61,185 nucleotides of DNA. Origin: Alphaproteobacteria bacterium. Its GTDB lineage: Bacteria > Pseudomonadota > Alphaproteobacteria > SHVV01. The notes under the pieces are model-generated. The model was not told the DNA's origin and ran no database searches. It saw only the letters and a program-made list of their open reading frames with translations. Made by a program: the position numbers and the translations under genes. Every line of letters starts with the position of its first letter. The stretch's first letter is position 1. Below are positions 60,847 to 61,185 of this stretch, piece by piece. The DNA is taken from assembly GCA_016869275.1 (NCBI GenBank), contig VGEO01000011.1, forward strand, positions 1-61,185, written 5' to 3'.

Positions 60847-60878
60847 CGCGTCCGCGCGCCGAAGGTCTAGGATCGGGC

Positions 60879-61185
60879 ATGGACGAGGCGCGGTTCGAAG
60901 CCTGTCTGGCCGAGCTCAACGCCGATCGCAGCCGCGGCGCGAGCGCGCTCGCCCGCCGGTGCTTGGAGTGGTGCGGCGAAAGCGCGCGCACGGCGCCGGC
61001 GGAGACCGTGGCCGAGCTCGCGGCTCTGCTCGACCGGCGGGCCGAAGCGCTCGCCGGTGCACGGCCGACGATGATCGCGATCGCCAACCTGGTGCAAACG
61101 TGGCGCCGCGCTGCGGGCGATCGCGCCGCTGCCGATCTCGCGCCGGCGCGAACCGCCGCCGCCGCTGCCGCCGCGCGGTTGGCCC
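60879..61185 (+). CDS. IF-2B/eIF2B-like family protein (partial, runs off the right edge)
   Basis: From ATG 60879 the frame stays open to the window end (102 codons). MDEARFEACLAELNADRSRG and ASALARRCLEWCGE, then LLDRRAEALAGARPTMIAIA and NLVQTWRRA, resemble the N-terminal helices of IF-2B alpha/ribose-1,5-bisphosphate isomerase relatives (RSGASWLA ... ARPSMAPLANLV). The Rossmann-like C-terminal domain is not in the window, so the call is tentative. Confidence 0.5.
   Translation, partial: MDEARFEACLAELNADRSRGASALARRCLEWCGESARTAPAETVAELAALLDRRAEALAGARPTMIAIANLVQTWRRAAGDRAAADLAPARTAAAAAAARLA

Overview
The window is GC-rich chromosomal DNA, densely packed with genes. It looks like a free-living, probably soil or freshwater, alphaproteobacterium of the Rhodospirillales/Rhizobiales type. 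Reasons: a TIGR02186-type protein (a family known from Alphaproteobacteria) sits beside TauE, there are several acyl-CoA and molybdenum hydroxylase genes, and GC-rich palindromic repeats lie between genes. I saw no rRNA, tRNA, CRISPR array, transposase or phage gene. Genus cannot be decided from the sequence alone.

Layout. 1-8.2 kb: a type I secretion system (TolC partial, HlyD, ABC exporter) split by a CHASE2 adenylate/guanylate cyclase; the ABC gene carries an amber codon and a frameshift. 8.4-17.8 kb: fatty-acyl-CoA breakdown (hotdog thioesterase, SCP2, CoA-transferase/racemase, acyl-CoA dehydrogenase, FadN-like, thiolase, AidB-like dehydrogenase). 17.9-19.7 kb: an Mpo1-like protein and a TPR plus beta-barrel protein. 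19.9-23.7 kb: sulfur/redox genes (DmsC-like, TauE, TIGR02186, TusA, CcdA). 23.9-26.3 kb: a GAF/HD-GYP protein and a BrnT/BrnA toxin-antitoxin pair. 26.4-31.3 kb: two genes each encoding three fused RidA domains, followed by a solitary molybdenum hydroxylase large subunit. 32.2-41.5 kb: a complete phosphate regulon phoR-pstSCAB-phoU-phoB with a three-repeat Pho box and outsized PstC and PstA. 41.8-44.9 kb: FAH-family hydrolase, alpha/beta hydrolase, and a CoA-transferase with a histone-H1-like tail. 45-51.7 kb: a decayed higBA locus, DUF2147, a receiver/pentapeptide-repeat fusion operon with an aspartate-dehydrogenase-like gene, an SDR, and a frameshifted FecR-cyclophilin gene. 51.8-61.2 kb: PilZ, P450, a second solitary molybdenum hydroxylase, a higA whose toxin has been deleted, an acyl-CoA ligase, a quinone oxidoreductase, an MHYT-GGDEF cyclase and a partial IF-2B-like gene.

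The strongest candidate for something new is the tandem triple-RidA pair. Each gene encodes a single-chain array of three RidA domains (RidA is normally a homotrimer), and all six domains have lost the arginine that canonical RidA uses to bind the imino acid carboxylate. Next are the receiver-pentapeptide fusion, the FecR-cyclophilin fusion and the basic-tailed CoA-transferase. Two of the broken genes contain one-base shifts in GC-rich tracts, so sequencing error must be excluded before calling them decayed.
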